Positions 31,476 through 43,700 of a stretch of 64,000 nt of DNA are shown here, in pieces. This DNA is from Asterias amurensis (Eukaryota; Echinodermata; Asteroidea; Forcipulatida; Asteriidae). The position numbers and the translations under genes were made by a program. The notes under the pieces were generated by a model. The model made no database searches. It was not told the origin of the DNA and saw only the letters and a list, made by a program, of their open reading frames with translations. The stretch covers positions 11,704,335 to 11,768,334 of the forward strand of contig NC_092669.1 in assembly GCF_032118995.1 (NCBI RefSeq). The letters are read 5' to 3'. Positions within the stretch are counted from its first letter, which is position 1, and every line of letters begins with the position of its first letter.

Positions 31476-34303
31476 ATGGAGAGGGACACCATTGGCCAGT
31501 TCACCTACACCTACCTCGTCACGGTGAATTTATTCACGTGCGGGGTGGAGCTGTGCGTCTCAGCAGCGTTCAGCTACCTTCCTCCCATGCTCCTTGAGAC
31601 GGGCTTCTCCGAAACGTGGATGAGTATCATCATGGCGACCGGTCCCCTCTTGGCGCTTTTTGTTCTTCCTTGCGTCGGAACAACGAGCGACCAATGCACC
31701 AGTCGCTACGGGCGGAGGAAACCAATCATCTTCCTGGTCATCCTCTGTATTGTTTTAGCGCTGATACTGCTTCCAAATGGAATACTCTTGGGAGAGAGGT
31801 TGAACACCTGGATCCCAGGGAGGCATGTGGGTCTCGCGATTGTCGCTTTCTCCGTCATCCTTCTTGATTTTGGCTCCCAGATCGCCTTGATGCCCATCGA
31901 ATCTCTCCTGTCCGATCAGAGCAAGACTGAGGATCAGTTGAACAAGGCGTACTCAGTCTTCAACTTCATGCTCAGTCTTGGCTCTTGCTTTGGGTACTTT
32001 GTCCTCTGCATGGATTGGAACAAGACATACTTAAGTCAGGTCCTAGGTGGACAGGAGCACATGCTTTTCGCAATCTTACTTATTCTATTTCTCGTCACTG
32101 CCGTACCTTCCCTCATTATTGCTAAAGATAAGCCGCTCAGCATCCAGACAACGGACCCACCACAAGATGCGCATCCTCACGGCAAACAAAACGGGATATC
32201 AACAACCCTCAACGGTAACCCGCCGAACAACTCACTGCTGAGCGAAGAGATCCCCCCGAAACTTTTACCCACCACGCCTTCCTCAATCCACCTCAGCATG
32301 CCTGTCGTGAGAACAATCAGCCGCCCCTCTCTTCCAACTCAAATTATGTATCAAATTATTAACATCCCAATAACGTTCGTCTGTGGTTTATTTTATTATC
32401 TCGTTCCAAAATCGTACAAACTGTATCTGGCTGACACCATACAGAGCGTGAGAACTATGCCGGCAGTTTTGCGTAAGCTCTGCTTGGTGAACTTGTTAAC
32501 TTGTATGGCCGTGATCGGCTTCAGGATGTACTTCACTGATTATGTTGGGGAAGCGATGTACCATGGTAACCCGGAATCGCCTGTGAACTCGTTGCCAAGA
32601 AAATTATATGAAGAAGGTGAGTTAGCCTAATGCACAAGATCAAATCATTAAGTAATGTTATGGCTTAATCGAATTTTAAAGAAAGATACAGAAACAATTT
32701 TCAGCTGAATACTGAGTTTCTTGTTGAGCAAGGTTGTAGCTAAAATCCCGGCCATATCTCGTTGGGCCCCCCCCCCCTGTCCCCTTTCAATGTTGGTTCT
32801 GATTGCACAGTCTTCTGCGTTCCAATCAACATTGATCGGGGGGACAGGGGATGGGGGAGAGAATGGTTATTGTCAGTGGGAAGTGCACAGGGAATGGTTT
32901 TATGTATTCGTTAGGAATGGGTGGCCCAAGCATTTTGGCCGGGATTGTAATGTATCAATTTTTTTAGAAGTACACTAAGAGTGAGTGGATCAAAAAAATT
33001 ATTCATGTTTAGTTATGGCCACGAGCCATTTTTCTTCATTATTTTTTTTCTCAGCCACCATTGCTGATACTGTTTCTCCTAATTTCATTCAAATGTATTC
33101 ATCCCCCAAGAATAAGAATGGCAGACGTTACTCCTGCATTTTTCCACAGATTGTTGATACTGTTTAAGTTCCTAATTTCTTCAAATTAATTTACCCCCAG
33201 GAATAAGAATGGCGAGTGTTGGACTACTCTTCCAGAGCATCACATCTGCCTTGTTTTCCTTTGTACTGAACCATCTGATCATCTCGTATGGTCCAATCGC
33301 GACGTATTTCTTCGGCATGGTGACGTTTACGCTGATGACTGCCCTGATGCTGGTCGTCGAAGACATCTCCATGACGATGCTACTCGTAGCCTTCACGGGG
33401 TTTGCGAGTGCGACAACGAATTCACTGCCGTTCACACTGTTGTCGGCCTACCACCAGAAGAAAGAGGTTAGTGTTCTATTATAATAGGGTTTATTCCGAC
33501 TAGGCCTAGGCAACTAGTGAAACTTACTACTCGACTAGACGCATAGTCGTGACTTTGACACTAGTTGAGACTGATTTTTAGTTCTCAAAATGCATTGTGG
33601 CAATGTGTGCTGCAAGCGCAATAAGGTAAAATTCAAGCTGAAAGGATTGCAGGATTGTTTCGCTAATGTCTGATTCTGTTTTGTAAGTAAATTATGTTGT
33701 CGTGAACAGTGGTGAGCCACAAAATTGGTTCGCCAAGCAGGAAGTCGCTACTGTTTTTGAAGTACATGTAGTCTCGACTGTCTTTGTAGTCCAGCGCATT
33801 GATACGGTTATTGTAATAGGGACACCACCGATATCGGGCTAGATAGCTCTAAGCTCAGTTGGTAGAGCACCGGCACATTAATTCTGAGGTCATTGGTTCG
33901 AATCCCACTCTAGTTGGTTCTTTGTTCAACCCCAAAAATCATTTAAAAAGTTACCGAGTCAGTTCCCTTGTGGTTTATATTGATAAAATGCGTTTAATAA
34001 GAACTTGTTGTTATCACCTGCAAGTCCGGCTCCACTCACTTTTTTCTTTGTTCGACCCAAATTTTATTTATTTTTCCGTTTTTGCAGATGTACTACACGG
34101 ACGTAGAGTTGCAAGACTTCAGGCTGCATGGCATCGGCTCCAACATAGCCCTTCTGGACAGTGCGTACGTCCTGTCCGAAGTACTGTCATCATTTCTGTT
34201 TGGTATGGCAGTGGAATTTACTGGCACGACGTCGTCGTACATCTTCTGCTCTTGTTTGTGCGGCGTGTTCAGCTGTTACTTCATTCTACAACTGAAGAGT
34301 TAA
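31476..34303 (+). CDS. SLC45A3-like proton-linked sugar transporter (MFS)
   Basis: Multipass plasma-membrane transporter of the SLC45 sucrose/H+ family (family knowledge). The first mapped exon starts at 31381 after TTACAG, with 95 nt of 5' UTR. Coding exons: 31476-32616, 33201-33466, 34088-34303; 1623 nt, 540 aa (human SLC45A3 553). Start at ATG 31476 (MERDTIGQ). Residues 15-30 NLFTCGVELCVSAAFS and 77-83 RYGRRKP are SLC45 hallmarks. LLDFGSQIALMPIESLLSD and AYSVFNFMLSLG follow. A long cytoplasmic loop lies at about 215-290, then FYTDFVGE-like YFTDYVGEAMY, the EEGIRMASVGLLFQ junction, and a last exon with IALLDSAYVLSEV as in vertebrate SLC45A3. About 12 hydrophobic segments. Intact; closest to SLC45A3 by pattern, orthology untested. 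Confidence 0.93.
33062..33200. repeat. Duplicated exon-2 boundary in transporter intron 1
   Basis: 33060-33118 (TTGCTGATACTGTTTCTCCT ... CCCCCAAGAATAAGAATGGC) resembles 33150-33213 (TTGTTGATACTGTTTAAGTT ... CCCCCAGGAATAAGAATGGC). The upstream copy has CAAG in place of the true CCAG acceptor. Confidence 0.7.
33500..33790. mobile_element. Family H element, degenerate copy
   Basis: TAGGCCTAGGCAACTAGTGA start. It shares TGCATTGTGGCAATGTGTGC and GTAAGTAAATTATGTTGTCG with the copy at 50857. The terminal CGACTAGT-type repeats resemble hAT-derived non-autonomous elements. It lies in transporter intron 2. Confidence 0.65.
33836..33985 (+). mobile_element. tRNA-derived SINE, family T
   Basis: AAGCTCAGTTGGTAGAGCAC (A-box-like) and GGTTCGAATCCCA (B box), then GTTCAACCCCAAAA, AAAAGTTACCGAGTCAGTT and TCCCTTGTGGTTTATATTGA. 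It lies in transporter intron 2. Confidence 0.8.
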
Positions 34304-34737
34304 GTATTGGTCTTGAGGCAATTTTAAAGTAACTGGACACAGTTGGTAATTAGTCAAAATATCTGTCGGTCCTTTGTTCTTATTTGGTGCATCAAATTTT
34401 TACCATATTAATTGGCATAAGGACCTTCAAACTTATACACATTTTGCATATAATAGACAATGAAGAGAACTGAATTCATAGTCGAGGCTATACAAAATTG
34501 TTCTTCCACAAAAATGTTTGCATTATAAAGAAATATTTCAACACTGCTTCTTCCTTTTGACCCGATTCAGCTGGGCCAATATTCATACACACCAATCTGG
34601 GCGTCACAGGGTGCGCAAGTGTTGAGTACCTCGCGTCACTTGCTACGGTGTCTTCAGCTCCTAGATTATGCACAAAAAGACACCGCATTGTTATTTTTGT
34701 CATTAGAGGGCTACCAATTTGTTTTCGTCGGATTGGT

Positions 34738-34881
34738 GTTTAAGCGCAACAAGTACAAGGTTCACAACAAGATTATGCTTATCAGAATATGGTTACCAGC
34801 CACACTCATATGTCACGTGTACAATTTGTGACTGGTATCCTGCTCATTTCAAGCAACTTTATGAAATTTGGCTTGGGGGCC
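34738..34881. mobile_element. Family B MITE fragment
   Basis: GTTTAAGCGCAACAAGTACA, ATGGTTACCAGCCACACTCA, ATGTCACGTGTACAATTTGT and ACTTTATGAAATTTGGCTTG. 34304-34737 is transporter 3' flank with an A/G-like remnant at 34325-34400. Confidence 0.6.
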
Positions 34882-35394
34882 AATTTTAGTGTATGTGCAC
34901 TTTAGGCCATGAACTCCACCTAGCACTTCCCCGCTTGCTGAAATTTTTAAGTGCAATTTGACCCCCCAAAATGGCAGGCATGGCATACAGTGCAGTATCT
35001 CCATACGACGTTTGGTGCAAAGGGGTTAATAAAAACTGGAAATCTTCTGAAAAACGTATTGTTAAAACATTTACTAGTTATATTTATCGGACAAAAACAT
35101 GGTGCAGCATTAAAATACCAAGTCACAAATTGAGACAAGTTGAGATGGGTAAAGGTCGTGATTGTTCATTTTACGGAATAATTTCTTTGAGTAGTTAAAT
35201 TTTCTTTGCATGAGAGTTTTATGATACCACCATAGCTAGGGTCGTTGGTAATGGCACTGTATTCGTTCCAGATCCACTTTACATGATATGGTTTAAAAAA
35301 ATAATTGTTGAAGTTTGAGACCCTGTAGAGGGCCCTTGGTTATTATTTCACAAGGATAGCTTTCACACGAGAGGACAAGTGCTATTTCTTTTTT

Positions 35395-35545
35395 AACATT
35401 GGATGGTGGCCAATAAACTCAAACTAAACGTGGATAAAACGGATTTCATCCTAATTTCCTCCAAAACTGCCAGTCAAGCTCTTGGTCATCTCAAGTTTAC
35501 TTTTGGAAATGCAACTATCTCACCTGCCAAATCTTTCATTACAGG
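35395..35545 (+). mobile_element. LINE reverse transcriptase fragment
   Basis: The + frame reads WMVANKLKLNVDKTDFILIS, the NKLxLNxxKTxxxxxS motif just after the catalytic region of jockey/CR1-type reverse transcriptases. It is interrupted at 35545 by a GGTCGCCCGGTCGCC-containing repeat whose inverted block GCCCGCCGGGCGAG lies at 35621-35634. A LINE-like GGCGCTTCATATAAATG tail follows at about 35847. Confidence 0.75.
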
Positions 35546-36250
35546 GTTCGAAATTAGCGGTCGCCCGGTCGCCAAATGCGAGTAAAAATAGCGGCGGGCG
35601 AGTGAAAACCCTTTCTCACTAGCCCGCCGGGCGAGTCAAATAATTATTCCTTTTCACATATAAATGAGGGTTCAGTGGCAAAATCCCAGGCAGTCTATTT
35701 TCGTCGTCCACGCTTGTCGCCTAAAACGAACCAGGTCCTAGACGGACGATGCCACCTCAGAGCCTAAATACGTTGACATTACATCTTGAGTTTGGACTTG
35801 TTTGTTGCATCTTCTGTAGGCGCTTTGTAACCTTAGGAAAAAGGCGCTTCATATAAATGGTGATATGTATACATGTTTATCTTCAAGTACGCGCTAATCC
35901 TCCAATCAGATTCGCAGAATGGAGTAGTGATAAAAATGTATATTGCGGGCTAATATCACTACCTGCGTCTTGTGTGTTCTATGGTTACGGGCCAAGTTTG
36001 CTTGAAGATAACTCGTGGAAATACGGAAAATTTAGCGCGTCTGCGTCCCATATCCAACTCGGCCTTCGGTCTCGTTGGATATGGGACGCAGAGGCGCTAT
36101 ATTTTTCCATATTCTACTAGCGCTTGTGTGATAACTGATAATGTATGTATGTGTGATTGTTTTTAGTCAGGGTCTCTCGTTAAAAATTGTATTGTGTGAA
36201 ACGTACTTATCACTGTATGTATTGGACTACAACAAGTGTATATATTATAT

Positions 36251-36878
36251 AGCCCTTTTCACACGACAGTAATTTAGCAGGGGTCACTTGTTAATTTAGC
36301 AAGGCTGTGAAAGTTTAAAAATTTCCACTTCGTGTGAAAGGACAAAAAATGTTTGGATGGTCCAAGGTCCCCAGTGAATCAGTGTAAACATTTTTGTCCT
36401 TTCATACAAGTTGCATTTGGTAAAATGTTTTATAGGCAGTGGACACTATTGGTAATTGTCAAAGACTAGCCTTCACAGTTGGTGTATCTCAACATAAGCA
36501 TAAAATAACAAACCTGTGAAAATTTGAGCTCAATCGGTCATCAAACTTGCGAGATAATAATCATAATGAAAGAAAAAACACCCTTGTCACACGAAGTTGT
36601 GTGCGTTAAGATGGTTGATTTCGAGACCTCAAGTTCTAAACCTGAGGTCTCTAAATCAAATCCGTGGAAAATTATGTCTTTCTCGAAAACTATGGCACTT
36701 CAGAGGGAGCCGTTTCTAACAATGTTTTATACCATCAATTTCTCCCCATTACTCGTCACCAAGAAAGGTTTTATGCTAATAAATATTTTGAGTAATTACC
36801 AATAGTGTCCACTGCCTTTAACCATGCTAAAATTAAACAAGGGACCCTTGTTAAATTGCTGTCGTGTGAAAAGAGCTT
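36251..36878. mobile_element. TIR element interrupted by a family A MITE
   Basis: Outer ends AGCCCTTTTCACACGACAG and inverted CTGTCGTGTGAAAAGAGCT agree at 18 of 19 bases. Inner parts (ACTTGTTAATTTAGCAAGG, TTTTGTCCTTTCATACAAG) continue the palindrome. The centre is occupied by a family A MITE at 36434-36817, so the outer element is older. Confidence 0.8.
36434..36817. mobile_element. Family A MITE nested in a TIR element
   Basis: AGGCAGTGGACACTATTGG to CAATAGTGTCCACTGCCT. Right TTAA at 36818-36821; the left site has changed to TTAT. It contains GAGACCTCAAGTTC and CTGAGGTCTC. Confidence 0.85.
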
Positions 36879-37254
36879 AAATGTAAACTCGACAGTCTAT
36901 TTATACTTGTTGGTTGTATAGAAATGGGGAACTGACACTGCCTTCCTACTCAACAAACTTAAACATTTTGCTTTTAATGAAAATTTGTTATATTTTATGA
37001 TATTTAGAACAAGAGAAAACAAGGTACAACATATATTTTTTACCCGTGTGGTATCATAGAGGTTTATCTATTTTATGTTCATTCTGAACAAATAATGCAT
37101 GCTTTCAATGTTTTTGAATTATTTCCTTCAGAACAGTCAATATAGTTAATAGAAATATTTGCTAGTATCTTTTATGCATTATGTACAGTATGTTTACAAA
37201 AATAATCGGCAACTGAAATTCCTTTTTTTATACTTTTTATTTGAACATTTTAAA

Positions 37255-37322
37255 CTTCCTTCAACACATTCAAGAACCAACTGAAAAGCCACCTCATCAC
37301 ACCAGCTGCTTAACAAACTTGG
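37255..37322 (+). mobile_element. LINE fragment: reverse transcriptase C-terminal end
   Basis: The frame FNTFKNQLKSHLITPAA ends with TAA. FxxFKxxLKxxL is the usual last motif of CR1/L2-type proteins. The surrounding 36880-37980 is AT-rich with nothing else recognisable. Confidence 0.6.
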
Positions 37323-38013
37323 TTTAGAGGGGCCTGTTTAAGAAACAAATCAAACAGAAACTATGTACAGTTTTAATTGATCAGAAGTGCCCCCTCGCCC
37401 CCTAGAAAAAAATGGTCTAATCCTTTAAATGTTACCATACTTTTTGTTGCTGATACGAAAATCTGATTTTTGGTTTTAAATATGAAATGTGCTGCAAGAT
37501 TCTTTTGTTAAAAAGTCATATATAATTAAATATATATATAAAAAGTGTGATGACATTTTGTGTGGGGTAAATTTAAATTAAGTTCAAATCAAAATATGAA
37601 AGTTATGATTTTTTAATGTGAAACAATCGATCATTATACAGTGTATGTGAACATTTATTTGCCAAAATGTAAACCAAATTATGAAGTTTAGAATTTTATC
37701 AAAAATATGATTATGCATCTTGTTACAACTGTTTTACGAACTGCCGAAGAAATTTTACGTATTTTTGTGTGAAAATGCTAGACCCAAAAAGGGAAACTTT
37801 TTGGTAATATTAAAAAGTATTTCAAGTAAGGCGATACCTACTGGGTAAATTCAACACAGTTTGGGCTGATATAAGAAAAAGGTTGAATTAAATCGGTTCT
37901 AGTTAATGTTTTTTTGTTCACCAAATGTAATAAATTTTGAGTGTTTCAGTAAATTTTAGAAAAAATATATTTTCTTTCTTACAATAACCATGTGTGTTGT
38001 GTAGAAAGACTGG

Positions 38014-38154
38014 GGTAACACCATGTAATGACTATCTCTAATGAGTTGGGGTGGTTGTGAAAAGATCTGTTGGTTTCAACCGTTGGAGTAGAAACCAACG
38101 GTTCTTTTCACAACCACCCCAACTCATTAGAGATAGTCATTACATGGTGTTACC
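38014..38154. repeat. 64-bp-arm hairpin with GGTAACACCATG ends
   Basis: Left arm starts GGTAACACCATGTAATGACT and runs through TTGGGGTGGTTGTGAAAAGA. The right arm repeats it inverted and ends CATGGTGTTACC. The loop is about 13 bp. The same terminal GTTTGCGGTAACACCATG occurs at 28515 and 62938. CACCATGCAAAGTTTCAAAT, just to the right, recurs near 14950. Confidence 0.85.
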
Positions 38155-38470
38155 GCAAACCTTTCTATATCGTATTTTCACCATGCAAAGTTTCAAATCC
38201 TACTTATGTGTGTTGTAATGTTAGAAAATATTTTATTTGAAATTTATTTTTTTATAATATTTGTTTACTTTAGAACATAGACTTGTTGTATAATAGAAAT
38301 ATTATTTGTTTATTTTTATGGATATTTATTACTTGTTTTTGATTTCAGGTGTTAAAGTAAATATTAAAGAAAAACATTTACTTTGTACAAAAAAAAATAC
38401 ACATATATCTTGTCTGATTGGATGTCAAGTTTTGTTGTTGTAATCGTTACTGTTATTATTTTTTTAACTT

Positions 38471-38634
38471 AGACCCTTTTCGAATCCACGGTTTGGATTC
38501 GGCTTCAGGCTCTGTTCTCTCGTCTGATGAAGCCCTGAGCGCGTACAACCAGCACGTGCAATTGTCAAAACAGCCGCAGGGCCAAGCTAGCCTGAGCCTA
38601 ATCTGGAGTCGAAGCTGTGGTTTCGAAAAGGGCC
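38471..38634. mobile_element. Family F MITE
   Basis: GACCCTTTTCGAATCCACGG against GTGGTTTCGAAAAGGGCC; GGATTCGGCTTCAGGCTC against GAGCCTAATCTGGAGTCGAA. Shared with 50455-50616 and, more diverged, 59098-59225. Confidence 0.8.
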
Positions 38635-38928
38635 TGTGTGAGACACACCCACAAAAAAGAAAAACATTTTGTGGTGATGTCGCCCTCTATCGCCTTGTAA
38701 TCATCCGTCTTTTCGTTTCCGACGGCTGTTTTATGATGAGTAAATAAAATAATATTTTATTCTTGCCACGTATTATTAGTCTGACGCCCTCTTTCGCACA
38801 CCCAATGCCATGCGAGTATAAAAATGGAAACCCGAACTACCACTGCAAAGAGTAGAATAGAATGATATTATTATTTTATTCGTTTACAAGTTTTATCAAA
38901 ACTTTGACGGCGTGCCGTGGAGTAGGGG

Positions 38929-39408
38929 CCCAATAATATTTATGAAACTGCTTTGCTAAGCATAAATTGAGTGTGACATGTGTCCAAATGTGTCCAATAG
39001 CTCTCCATTGCTAGTTAATACAAAGAAAGTTTTCAAACAAGTATTTGAAGTAATTACCAAAAGTGCCCTTTAACTTAAAGCCAAATTTGACACTTTCGGT
39101 ACAGAAAAAAAAAATTAAAAGTTCACAGATTTACAAATAACTTACAGGGTTTACAGAAGAATGGTGAAAGACTTGAAATATTATTCCATGAAATGCTTTA
39201 CTTTTGAGAAAACATTAAAACAATATTAATTCTTGATATCGAGAATTACGGATATTTTCTCCCGACTCCGATAACCGATTGCGCCTAAATTTTACACAGG
39301 TTTGATATTTTATATGTAAGTTGTGATACACAAAGTGTGGGCCTTTGACAATACTGTTTACCGAAAGTGTCCAATGGCTTTAAAGCAGGTCTATGAAATT
39401 GGGCCCAG
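38929..39408. mobile_element. Family B MITE carrying a G fragment and a C MITE
   Basis: Left end GGCCCAATAATATTTATGAA with GCTTTGCTAAGCATAAATT; right end GCAGGTCTATGAAATTGGGC. Between them lie a family G piece (about 38985-39074, with TCCAATAGCTCTCCATTGCT) and a complete family C MITE at 39079-39379 flanked by TTAA. Three insertion layers. Confidence 0.7.
39079..39379. mobile_element. Family C MITE (innermost of a nest)
   Basis: TTAA 39075-39078 and 39380-39383; ends AGCCAAATTTGACACTTTCG and GTGTCCAATGGCT. Internally deleted. Confidence 0.82.
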
Positions 39409-39784
39409 GTATTTAATGGTAAAACGTAATTATATTTTGACAAAAAGGTTAAGTAAAAGTGCTTTTTTTAATTGGCCCTAAACGTAATGGAGCTGGTTGG
39501 TCGTGATCGTACATTCAACGCTTATGATTATGTGTGGTGTAGTGTTACGGTGAGATGAGTATTTTGCCCGAGCCAGTGAATTTGTGTATCGAAAATCGAC
39601 ATTAAGAAAGTGGGATGGCCTTCAAATAAGACAAAATAAAGAGTACGAAATGCAAAGTGATAATAAAGCTAGAAAGGTTGCAAGAAATGAGTCATTGTTT
39701 TTGTTTGGTTGAGTTATTTTCTTGGTGAGTTAGTGTGAGGAAATTGAAAGTGGTTTAGAGAAACTTTGATGTCGAGTCCGTGGC

Positions 39785-39910
39785 CAATAGAGCTGCTTAA
39801 GCGTAAATACTAGATTAAGGTTACCAGCCAAAATACCATGTCACGTGTACAATTTGTGATTGGTATCCTGCTCATCTGCTTAGAGTGTTTATGAGCAAAA
39901 TTATCTGCTT
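39785..39910. mobile_element. Family B MITE fragment
   Basis: AATAGAGCTGCTTAAGCGTA, AAGGTTACCAGCCAAAATAC, CACGTGTACAATTTGTGATT, GCTCATCTGCTTAGAG. It closely matches 34738-34881 in the core. Confidence 0.65.
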
Positions 39911-42770
39911 GGGTCCACCGGGTGGTTGAACGATCTTTTACCCATGAAAAGAAAACCAATTTAAACAAAAACAAAGAAATATTTTTACATTAAACAGCTA
40001 AAGGGTATTGTGTCCAGAACATTTTGGGTGGAGGTTTTCTTTGTTTTCTTTTAGTTTGGGGGGTTGGGGGGGGGGGGGGGGACTTTACTTTTTGATTTAA
40101 TTCACCTTTATTGAGGAAAACTCTCATCAGCGCCAAGCACTGCTTTCCATGGAGGCCGCAGCACAAAAACTGTATTGATCAATAGTAGTACATTATTACC
40201 ATCAAAATTATTGTTAAAAAGGAAATATTATACCATGGTCGGCCTGAAATAGCCGCCGTAAATCTTTAATGATACAGAATAGGAGATTGCCTCATACTGA
40301 ATTTGTGTTGTACCCCTCTCTCTAAAAAACCACATTCCTTTCTGTTTCTAAAACTTATATATATCAACAGCTGCAGTTTTTCTTATCAATTTGGTTTTAT
40401 GTTCGTTAATTTTTGGAGTAATTACCAAATGTATCCCCCTTTACTCATTCTCTATGCCCCGTTGTTGTCCCCAAATCAGTGTACAGTTGCCCATGTTGAT
40501 TCTCCGTTAGCTATGCGTGGAATGTGTGCTCCTTTTGTCCGGCCGAATTTTTCGAATGCCAACCAGGTGGTTTCTTAATGCAGTCAATTTAAACTACAAA
40601 AGACCCCCACGACGCTATATGCAGTATTAGCACGTTGTATACACACAACATGGCGCCGGAAATGTGCACATGCTACTCAATGCTGTTGTCTAAAATTGCG
40701 GCATTTGTTTCTTGAGCTGGGATTTAAACTCTGTCATGATGGAAAAGGATTGGTCTCTCCCCATAGACGTCACTGTTTCTGTTTTTACTGCAAAGAAATT
40801 GAGGTAAGACCCTTTTGTTTTGAAATGTTGTGAGTTCAGAAAAGCAGACGATAATGTTTGCTCGACGGTCGAGAACACAATGTTTTTGTGCTATGTATAG
40901 TGCTAATTTTCTCATGCTTTTCTCCCAACGAATTCTGTAATTTTGTTCGACATGAGCTTAACAAAATCTTGGAACTCAACTAATGCTTACTCTTGTTTGT
41001 TGTGCAAGGAGTATTCTGACCAAAAATACCTAACTTTCTCTTTTTATTGCATTATATAACCATTTTGATAAAATATATATTTTTTGTTAACTGCAGTACG
41101 TCCGTCAGTGGTCAGTCATAAAGATTGGTATTCTTGCGCAGTATTTTTTTTTTTTTTTTTGCATCCACATCATTATAGTCAAAGTAACAGACAACGCGGT
41201 CAAGAAATGTAATGTTTTTCTCGCTGTGAAATTGTTGATAAGTGTTTATGAAGTATATAGAATAATTAATAGTGTCCCTTTTTATTACGTTTCGTTGACA
41301 GAGAGTGCAGGGGGGTGGGGGGGGGGGGCGTTGTCCTAAACGATTTGTATCCATTGCATTCTTTGCTCTCCGTGTCCGTGGTCAGCATGACCAAAAAGGT
41401 GACGGGGTTAGAAACATTTAGCAAGTTTCTTACATAGCCTTTTAAAAGCGCTCAGTTATTGACATTAAATTTAAGGACAACATTGAGGCATTTAAATCTT
41501 AATGAATAATAAACTCGACAATGTGCAGTAGTGTCCTTTGCATTAAAATTGTAGATTTTGCATGGCATGTCCATTCCCAATTAATTGTGTCAAAGGTAAC
41601 TGTTTTTGACAGGAAATAATCAGTCTCAAGACATTTGACATTCTTAGAAGTCCACATTGTTAAAATGCCAGGGTGACCCCTGGACTGGTCAGTTTAACCA
41701 TAGAGTAAGGTTTAACCCCGAGGGTCGCAAAAACACAGTGGTTGGTCGGTCGTCAAAATAATGCGTGGGTGAAATTCATGGTCACAGACTCACAAGAGGG
41801 CGTGAAATTCATGGCACAAGAGGGCTCATTGTTAGGCTTTCGCGGCACCCGTTCTCAATTTTTTTTTTATGTCAGCGAAACTGACACTGTCATAGAGTGC
41901 TTTTGGGGGATTTTTTGCGCACCTTTTTCTAGAGTAACCTTTTCGAACTAATTACTGAATGAAAGTAATCGCAAAGTGATCGCTCCCCGAATCCACATTC
42001 GTGAGGTTTAAAGTAAAGCAGGACATTACGTCACTGTAAAGCACAAATTATTCTGCAATTCTTTAACAAATTAACCACAGGTTCTTGTAAACATTTGAAT
42101 AGAAAAATCTGATGAAGCCACTGGTGTAGTGGTGGTGAAATGTCAATTAAATATTAATATTAATTTGTGAATTTGTATTCTATTTTCATCCATTACTATT
42201 GGAATTGGTATAAATGAACATCTTTACTGAAGGAAACATACCCCAAACTGAATTTTATATCACATCAACAAATATTCTAGGAGTGTGAAGTGACCTTATT
42301 CCCCTCGAAACTCAGTAGAAGTTCTGCTGTATTAAACACAAATTGTACAACCCATCACCCCTTGAATATTAATAACATTGGGCTAATATGATCATCATTG
42401 AGCCAGAAAAAGAAAATGTGTTTACAAATAAACCTAACATGTTGTCCCGCCCCAAAGGCGTCAGTTTACATCTACAAATCCAAGTACATGGAAAGTGTGT
42501 ACTGGAATGCGAGTAAGCCTCCGTTCGATTTACGCCTTTACCTCACACGTCCTGGTATTACAATCCCTCTAAGCTGATTTAAGTGGCAGGTTTTAAACCT
42601 GTTAGATTGGATAAGTTGTTAATCTCATGAACGATTTCTCCAGAGCCACTCCGGCTTGTTACCGAAAAAACGTCACCATCTTAAAGGCACTATAGACGAA
42701 ATTACTAAAAGCAACTGTTATCGCAGGGGACTGTAATAACACGCATGCCTCTTGACAGTTGCCCATGGGC
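39911..42770. other. Intergenic stretch without recognisable genes
   Basis: Contains homopolymer G tracts at about 40058-40081 and 41310-41330 and a T tract at 41144-41160. Short ORFs here have no family features. A GATGAAGCCACTGGTGTAGT block at 42113 resembles repeat-linked sequence. Nothing else is supported. Confidence 0.6.
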
Positions 42771-42962
42771 CCAATTTCATAGAGCTGCTAAGCACACAAA
42801 TTTGCTAAGCATGAAATTTCAAAGTAATGCAACAAGGGTCTTTTTTCTTTATGCAAATTAAATGACCATTTGAGCCCAAGTTTTCACAAATTTGTTTTTA
42901 TGCATATGTTGGGATATACCGCGTGAGAATACTCATTGACAATACCCAGTGTCTTCCAGGAG
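42771..42962. mobile_element. Family B left half joined to a family A right half
   Basis: GCCCAATTTCATAGAGCTGC and TTTGCTAAGCATGAAATTTC up to about 42822, then an A-type right half: TTTTTTCTTTATGCAAATT, CATTTGAGCCCAAGTTTTC, TGTTGGGATATACC and CAATACCCAGTGTCTTCC. Confidence 0.6.
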
Positions 42963-43162
42963 TTGCGAAAGAACCAGTCATAAAACCACAATAGACCAAC
43001 GCGTCTCGGTTGAAGGGTCTGGCTAATCTAGCTCGAGGCCAGCTCTGCCGATTTACCTTTGACCTTTCGTTGGTGTCGCCACGAGATTTATTGAGGCTTT
43101 AAGAGTGCGGGCACCAGGCAGTAAAACCCACGCGTATATTATGCAAAACACTCGACCAATGA

Positions 43163-43700
43163 AACCACAGATTTCTCAAACCAAGGATTGCAAGGGACTG
43201 TTATTTGAAAAGGGTACTTGAACTTGTGATTTAGTGCCCTTGTTGCAGAAGTGGACTACAGAAAGAGTGTTGGAGGTGCGTCATGACATGCCCACTTGAA
43301 GAAGGGGGGGGGGGTATCATCAGTACGGTCTTTGAAGTTGCTGCTGAAAGCTGGTACTTGCGAATGTAAAATTGCTGGTCGTCTATTTGTGGAGAAACAC
43401 ACTTAGATATTCAGAAAGAAATGTGATATGCAGGAACACTGCATCAGTGAAACCACATTATTTCTAGTAATGCCTGTAGCTTCATGATGATTAGGAGACA
43501 AGTATTTGAAAAGTAGGCCCACTTGAACTTGGCATTTGCCCTTGTAGAGAAGTGGACCAACAGAAAGAATGATGTTGGTACGTCATGATACTTGGGGGGG
43601 GGGGGGGGTAGTATCCCTTCGGTGTCTTTGAAGTTACTGTCCAAAATTGGAACCTCATAAAGTGTGACGTGCGATTGTGATAATACTGAATAGGTCAACT
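43163..43700. repeat. Diverged ~285-bp tandem duplication
   Basis: Both halves contain GAAACCACA, TATTTGAAAAG, ACTTGAACTT, AGAAGTGGAC, ACGTCATGA-like, a GGGGGGGG(T)A tract (43302 and 43595) and GTCTTTGAAGTT, in the same order. The G tract differs in length. Confidence 0.7.

Noticed and set aside
41742-41951. Open frame MVGRQNNAWVKF...
   Set aside because: It includes an internal repeated phrase (VKFM) from a short duplication and has no homology or splice signals.
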